In this document: one piece after another, positions 59,821 through 64,000 of the stretch
How the letters are laid out: the number at the start of each line of letters is the position of its first letter
How positions within the stretch are numbered: position 1 is the first letter of the stretch
NCBI GenBank assembly: GCA_947090755.1
Contig: CAMUPF010000004.1
Location: 1 to 64,000 of the forward strand
Direction of reading: 5' to 3'
Length of the DNA stretch: 64,000 bases
DNA from: an uncultured Candidatus Melainabacteria bacterium
GTDB taxonomy: Bacteria > Cyanobacteriota > Vampirovibrionia > Gastranaerophilales > Gastranaerophilaceae
Translations under genes and position numbers: made by a program
Notes under the pieces: generated by a model
The model's database searches: none
What the model saw: the letters and a program-made list of their open reading frames with translations, nothing else
What the model was told of the DNA's origin: nothing

Positions 59821-60933
59821 ATGACCCTGAGTGTAAATAATACAAATACCCCTGATAAGAATTTTGGTTTACTTGCGGCGCATAAAGAATTACGTGCTGA
59901 AAAGCACAATACTGCGCTTGCACTGGCAAAAGAAGAGAAAAAGCAGGATACGGTTGAATTAACCAATAAATCAAAAGGAAAAAAAGATGAATATAACGAC
60001 CCGCTTTTGCAGTGGCCGTGGCGCGGGCTTGCGTTTACAAACGACATTGGTGCTGCAGTTATGGACATCGCACCGGGGTTAGGTATGGGGCTCTGGGTTC
60101 CGGCGTTAATGTATTTTGGCGCGGACATCTATGACAAATACAAAACTGATGAGCGCGAATACCAGCCAAGCGGCAAAAGAGCTTTCAAACAGGCTGTGTT
60201 TCAGGCCTGTGCTTCGGTAATGCTTCCTATTATTGTTGTTCATAACGGGCAAAAAGCAGCCTCCATACTCGGTGAAAAATCTAAAAACGGTATGTCTTTA
60301 CAGCTTCAGGAGGAGGTTGATAATTTTACTGTGCACCATTTGAAACGCCGAAAACTAAAGGATTATGAAGGTAATATTGAAGGGTTCAAAAAAGAATTTA
60401 ATGAACACTTGAAAACGCATCTTCTTGATCAGGAAAAATCTTTCAAAACAAAAAATCCATTCAAACTTCTTACCCGTTGGATTTTTGGTTCTAAGCATAC
60501 TGAAAAATTAAATGCCGCTAAGTTGAAAAAAGTTGAAGATTATTCTAATGAAAATATTGAAGAAATGTTTTCAATAAGGCAGGATTTGCTAGAGGATAAA
60601 CGCCCGAAATCCCTTAGCGATAAGCTTATGAAACTTTATGATAATACCAAACGTGAGTTTGCAAAAGATAAAAACACTATTGAAGGTCACGTAGAAGATT
60701 CAATAAAAGCGGTTTTGAAACAAAGACAGCGTGACAGGCTTTTCCGCACAAAACTCTGGAAAACCGCGGGCGGATTTATTGCTCTCGGTGTATCAATTCG
60801 ATTTATTGACCACTTCGTTGAAAAGTACGTTATTAAAAAACTTGTTGAACCGGGCTTAGAAAATATAGAGGTCGGTAAAAAAGGATTACAATTCGGCAAC
60901 CGGCATGACGATTCCAAAAATGCTCGGAACTAG
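59821..60933 (+). CDS. Unknown 370-residue membrane-associated protein
   Basis: It starts MTLSVNNTNTPDKNFGLLAA (AAAAGGAG lies upstream, spaced a little far). After a polar head come WPWRGLAFTNDIGAAVMDIA and PGLGMGLWVPALMYFGADIY, a glycine-rich membrane stretch; FQACASVMLPIIVVHNGQKA follows. The middle (150-310) is a highly charged helical region. A last hydrophobic segment (KTAGGFIALGVSIRFIDHFV) precedes a polar tail. The arrangement matches the protein at 49143. Function unknown. Confidence 0.7.
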   Translation: MTLSVNNTNTPDKNFGLLAAHKELRAEKHNTALALAKEEKKQDTVELTNKSKGKKDEYNDPLLQWPWRGLAFTNDIGAAVMDIAPGLGMGLWVPALMYFGADIYDKYKTDEREYQPSGKRAFKQAVFQACASVMLPIIVVHNGQKAASILGEKSKNGMSLQLQEEVDNFTVHHLKRRKLKDYEGNIEGFKKEFNEHLKTHLLDQEKSFKTKNPFKLLTRWIFGSKHTEKLNAAKLKKVEDYSNENIEEMFSIRQDLLEDKRPKSLSDKLMKLYDNTKREFAKDKNTIEGHVEDSIKAVLKQRQRDRLFRTKLWKTAGGFIALGVSIRFIDHFVEKYVIKKLVEPGLENIEVGKKGLQFGNRHDDSKNARN

Positions 60934-60965
60934 ACTTTTTTGTGTTTTTGTCATAAATTAACTTT

Positions 60966-62126
60966 ATGTTCGAAAGTTATGTAGAAGTTTTAGAAGAGTT
61001 AAAATTACATTCGCATCATCGCGAAATCAGGGATATTTCATTTAAGGACGGCAAGTATATTTTGTTTGGAGGCAAACGGCTTATAAATTTGTCTTCTAAC
61101 AATTATTTAGGACTTGCGGATAACAGCGCTGTTACTGCTGAATTCTTAAAATCCGGCGGGGATGAGTATTCATTCGGAAGCGCTTCTGCCAGACTCTTAA
61201 CCGGAAATTTGCCTGTTTATAATGAGTTGGAAAAACTCCTTAGCGGACTGTATCATAAAGACCGCGCATTAATCTTTAACAGCGGGTACCACGCAAATGT
61301 CGGGATAAATAGTTCACTTGCAGGCAGCGGTGATGTTATATTTTCCGATAAACTTAACCACGCCAGCATAATTGATGGTATGTGCCTTGGAAAAGCAAAA
61401 TTTTTCCGTTATCCGCATAAGGATATGGAGCGGCTTGAGGCGCTTTTAGAACGTGAACGCGGGCATTATAAAAATGCGGTTATCGTGACAGAAAGCATTT
61501 TTTCAATGGATGGCGATTGTGCGCCGCTTCAAAAACTTGTGGAACTTAAAGAAAAATTCAATTGCATTCTGGTCGTAGATGAAGCGCATGCGTTTGGGGT
61601 GTGGGGTGAAAAAGGACTTGGCGTTTGCGAGCATCTCGGTATAATTGATAAAGTTGATTTAATCGTCGGAACTTTCGGTAAAGCTGCGGGCTCTGTCGGT
61701 GCGTTTGTTGTCGGCAGCAAAATTCTGATTGACTATTTAACAAATAAAGCCCGTTCGTTTATATTTTCCACAGCTCTGCCACCTGTCAATATCGCGTTTA
61801 CTTTATGGATAATAGAAAATTATTTTGCGCAGATGAAAGAAGAGCGCTATAAAATGCTTGATTTGGGCCGGAAGCTGTATAAAAATTTAACCGGCAAAGA
61901 CGGACATTATTCTCACATAGTGCCTGTGATTATCGGCGATAATAAAAGAACCTGCGAGGTTTGCGAACGTTTATATCAAAATGGCTACTTTACGCTTCCT
62001 GTTCGCCCGCCAACCGTGCCGGAAGGAACGTCAAGGCTTCGGCTTTCACTTACAACCGATATTGAAGAAAAAGATTTAGAGAAATTAGTGGAGATTTTGG
62101 CTAATGAAACATATCTGGCTGAATAA
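60966..62126 (+). CDS. bioF: 8-amino-7-oxononanoate synthase (or alpha-oxoamine synthase family)
   Basis: 386 residues, pyridoxal-phosphate fold type I. Motifs: LSSNNYLGLADNS, FGSASARLLTGNLPVYNELE, NSGYHANVGINSSLAG, TESIFSMDGDCAPLQKL, VDEAHAFGVWGEKGLG and the PLP lysine in GTFGKAAGSVGAFVVGS. Condenses pimeloyl-thioester with alanine. A glycine C-acetyltransferase is possible from sequence alone, but bioG and bioC follow directly, which favours BioF. Confidence 0.93.
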   Translation: MFESYVEVLEELKLHSHHREIRDISFKDGKYILFGGKRLINLSSNNYLGLADNSAVTAEFLKSGGDEYSFGSASARLLTGNLPVYNELEKLLSGLYHKDRALIFNSGYHANVGINSSLAGSGDVIFSDKLNHASIIDGMCLGKAKFFRYPHKDMERLEALLERERGHYKNAVIVTESIFSMDGDCAPLQKLVELKEKFNCILVVDEAHAFGVWGEKGLGVCEHLGIIDKVDLIVGTFGKAAGSVGAFVVGSKILIDYLTNKARSFIFSTALPPVNIAFTLWIIENYFAQMKEERYKMLDLGRKLYKNLTGKDGHYSHIVPVIIGDNKRTCEVCERLYQNGYFTLPVRPPTVPEGTSRLRLSLTTDIEEKDLEKLVEILANETYLAE

Positions 62127-62757
62127 ATCGGGAAATAAAGATTTAATAATATTTTTTGCCGGCTGGAGTTTTGATGCCGAACCTTTTAAATTTCTTGCGG
62201 CAGATGATGTTGATGTCGTGGTGGTTTATGATTATCGCGATTTGACCTTTGATGTGGATTGGAACGGGTATGAGCGATATTATTTAATCGCGTGGTCTAT
62301 GGGCGTTTATATAGCTCCGCTTATCAAGGATTTGTTGCCTGATTTCGTCAATTCTGCGGCCTTGAATGGTACGCCAATGCCGATTGACAATGAATTTGGC
62401 ATACCGGTGAGAACTTTTGAACTGACGCTTAAATTCGCCGCAGAAGGTTTGAAAGGCAAGTTTTATCAAAATGTATTTTTTGATGAAGCGCAGGTTGAAA
62501 AATATTGGGCTAATCCCGTCAAGCGTTCAATTGAAGACCGTGTTGAAGAATTGAAGGCATTAAAATCATGGATTAATGACAAACCTGTGGACGCAAGCGG
62601 GGTTTATAAGAAAGCCTTTGTCAGTGAGCACGATAAAATTATACCGCCGAAAAATCAGGTGAACGCGTGGCAAAAACTTTTCGTTCCGATAACGTCGCTG
62701 CCCGATGGACATTTCTCGTTCTTTAATTTCAAAAGTTGGAAAGAAATATGCAAGTAA
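62104..62757 (+). CDS. bioG: Pimeloyl-ACP methyl ester esterase, BioG type
   Basis: 217 residues, DUF452 alpha/beta hydrolase. Starts LIIFFAGWSFDAEPFKFLAA; nucleophile in YLIAWSMGVYIAPL (AWSMG elbow); final histidine in LPDGHFSFFNF. Cleaves the methyl ester of pimeloyl-ACP to end the BioC-started chain extension. Overlaps bioF by 23 nt and bioC by 10 nt. Confidence 0.9.
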   Translation: MKHIWLNKSGNKDLIIFFAGWSFDAEPFKFLAADDVDVVVVYDYRDLTFDVDWNGYERYYLIAWSMGVYIAPLIKDLLPDFVNSAALNGTPMPIDNEFGIPVRTFELTLKFAAEGLKGKFYQNVFFDEAQVEKYWANPVKRSIEDRVEELKALKSWINDKPVDASGVYKKAFVSEHDKIIPPKNQVNAWQKLFVPITSLPDGHFSFFNFKSWKEICK

Positions 62758-63476
62758 ACCCTAAAATTTTAAAACAAAAATTTGAAAAAAGTATGCCAAA
62801 ATACAACGATAACGCGGTTGTGCAGCGAGAAATGGCGCAACGGCTTATTGCTATGCTTACCGAAAGCTGCGGCTCAGAATTCGCGCATATTCTGGAACTT
62901 GGCGCCGGCACAGGACTTTTGACAGAAATTATTGCGCAGAGTTTGAAATTTGACAGGCTTACCTGCAACGATTTAGTCGAAAAATCAAAGTTTTATGTCC
63001 AAAAGTTTGTGTCGGACGCTGAATTTATCGCCGGTAACTCCTGCAAAATTAAACCGTCAGGCAAAGTAAATCTTATAATTTCCAATGCGATGTTTCAATG
63101 GTTTTCTTCATTGGCGGCTCCGCTTGAGCATTATTCCTCTATTCTTGATAAAAACGGCGTGCTTGCGTTTTCAACTTTCTCAAAACAAAATTTTAAAGAG
63201 GTTCGAAACGCTCTGGGTGTTTCTTTGAATTATTTTTCGGTTGAAGAAATTCGAAGCCTTCTGGAAAAAGATTTTGAAATCCTTGATATAATTGAATTTG
63301 AACGTGTATTAAGGTTCAATACGCCGCTTGAACTCCTTGCTCATCTTAAAAATACTGGCGTAAACTCGCTTAACTCTAAAAAAATGACGTTTCATGATAT
63401 AAAAGATTTTTGTCTTAATAACAGCGCCTGCACGCTGACTTATGCACCGGTGCTTGTCATCGCCAAGAAAAAATAG
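62748..63476 (+). CDS. bioC: Malonyl-ACP O-methyltransferase
   Basis: 242 residues from ATG at 62748. SAM-binding motif HILELGAGTGLLTEIIAQS; NLIISNAMFQWFSSLAAPLE is the BioC-like N-A-x-x-Q-W segment. It begins with KQKFEKSMPKYNDNAVVQRE, the usual F..AA..YD..A..Q opening. Starts pimelate synthesis by methylating malonyl-ACP. Completes the bioF-bioG-bioC set; bioA, bioD and bioB are not in view. Confidence 0.93.
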   Translation: MQVNPKILKQKFEKSMPKYNDNAVVQREMAQRLIAMLTESCGSEFAHILELGAGTGLLTEIIAQSLKFDRLTCNDLVEKSKFYVQKFVSDAEFIAGNSCKIKPSGKVNLIISNAMFQWFSSLAAPLEHYSSILDKNGVLAFSTFSKQNFKEVRNALGVSLNYFSVEEIRSLLEKDFEILDIIEFERVLRFNTPLELLAHLKNTGVNSLNSKKMTFHDIKDFCLNNSACTLTYAPVLVIAKKK

Positions 63477-63577
63477 TTTGTTACAATCTGGTAACAATTT
63501 GTCTTTTATTCTAAAGTTTTTCTCCACCGCCGCCGAATATATTCTTGTAGACAGTTAGTTTATAAGGAGTATAAAGG

Positions 63578-63691
63578 ATGTATAGATATTCTTTCTGGCC
63601 CGGAGCATATAGCTTCAAAAACGAAATTTCTCTTTTTCTTCTTGCGCTAAAAGAAGAAATTGATAATTTACTGAAAAAGATTGAGCGATAG
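63578..63691 (+). CDS. Small protein of 37 residues, unknown
   Basis: ATG at 63578 with AAGGAG 8 nt upstream encodes MYRYSFWPGAYSFKNEISLF and ends LLKKIER, then TAG. Aromatic head and amphipathic helix tail. The strong ribosome-binding site argues for translation. Confidence 0.55.
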   Translation: MYRYSFWPGAYSFKNEISLFLLALKEEIDNLLKKIER

Positions 63692-63726
63692 GTACAAGGA
63701 TATCGCTGTTGATTAGAGATTTTGGA

Positions 63727-63752
63727 TAGGGTTCCGCATTGGAACCCTTATT
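63727..63752. terminator. Terminator-like hairpin
   Basis: GGGTTCC - gcatt - GGAACCC followed by TTATTTCTT; between the 37-residue gene and the convergent partial gene, whose stop lies within it. Confidence 0.7.
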
Positions 63753-64000
63753 TCTTATCTATAATCGCAAACGCGTTAAAATCAATCGAGCCATAGTTGA
63801 TTTTTACTTTATTTTCGTCAAAATCATCAAGGGTTAAATAGTTGATATGTTCGTCAAAAAGGTCTTCTTCGGTTTCCTGTGCGGGGAATTTTGCCACCAG
63901 ATAGTGCGCCTGATAAAGCTTCATTGTGACAAATCCCTCGTCATCTTTTTCGAAAACCGCCTGATAATGACCAATAGGTAATGTTCCGCCATCTAGCTTT
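63748..64000 (-). CDS. Partial protein, C-terminal 83 residues
   Basis: Open frame from the right edge to TAA at 63748-63750, incomplete at its 5' end. Visible: GGTLPIGHYQAVFEKDDEGF, YQAHYLVAKFPAQETEEDLF, and an end NYGSIDFNAFAIIDKK. Acidic; no family recognised. Confidence 0.7.
   Translation of the reverse strand, partial: KLDGGTLPIGHYQAVFEKDDEGFVTMKLYQAHYLVAKFPAQETEEDLFDEHINYLTLDDFDENKVKINYGSIDFNAFAIIDKK

Overview
This window looks like chromosome from a low-GC (high 30s %), Gram-negative, fermentative gut bacterium. My best guess is the Gastranaerophilales (Vampirovibrionia/Melainabacteria, the non-photosynthetic relatives of Cyanobacteria). The signs are a full MinC-MinD-MinE set, a KdsD/KpsF-type isomerase and OmpA- and TPS-type surface proteins (outer membrane), a long pyrophosphate-dependent phosphofructokinase, prepilin signals of the form FTMAEIL, a cyanobacterial-style tmRNA tag beginning ANN, and several large proteins with no recognisable family. 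The placement is an inference from gene content; no rRNA is present to test it.

Layout. 0.2-8 kb: FliA/WhiG-type sigma factor, OmpA-like protein, an M16 homologue without its zinc site, a prepilin, RqcH, an NfeD-stomatin pair, and a prepilin gene whose start codon is separated from its reading frame by 13 G. 8-15.5 kb: two-domain M16 protease, an orphan HgdB/DUF2229-type Fe-S protein, rsmE-cca, and a DTIYVDRP-repeat protein. 15.5-28.5 kb is mostly housekeeping: leuS, a coupled nrtR-like/secG/tcdA/SDR operon, an SLT/EF-hand protein, minCDE, PPi-PFK and pgk. 28.4-30 kb: a second G-tract prepilin and tRNA-Arg(ACG) embedded in partial tRNA copies and GC-rich structured inserts. 30-36.2 kb: a tightly packed envelope cluster (two TonB-like proteins, an 8-TM protein, a vWA protein, a glycine-zipper protein and a small membrane protein) facing a secreted vWA protein. 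36-50.7 kb: transporters, a Sfp-type PPTase, an 1107-residue orphan, a 1313-residue TPS-type adhesin ending in a PilZ domain, a GT2/KdsD pair, and multi-TM proteins. 50.8-51.5 kb: tmRNA followed by another interrupted T-loop copy. 51.5-64 kb: HD phosphohydrolase, DMT exporter, dxs-sulP, ilvD-ykgJ, HEAT-like protein, small proteins, bioF-bioG-bioC, and an incomplete gene at the right edge.

The most unusual signals are the following. (1) Two paralogous prepilin genes carry 12-13 bp G tracts between a well-placed start codon and the prepilin signal; both are out of frame by one G as written. (2) There is a family of GC-rich structured elements. Two (near 15.4 and 47.8 kb) have covarying hairpins, and two about 91 bp long sit inside T-loop sequence (GGTTCGA) of degenerate RNA-gene copies just downstream of intact tRNA-Arg and tmRNA. 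(3) A predicted secreted adhesin retains both c-di-GMP-binding motifs of PilZ. (4) The vWA/TonB-like/8-TM cluster at 30-36 kb is a candidate undescribed envelope machine.
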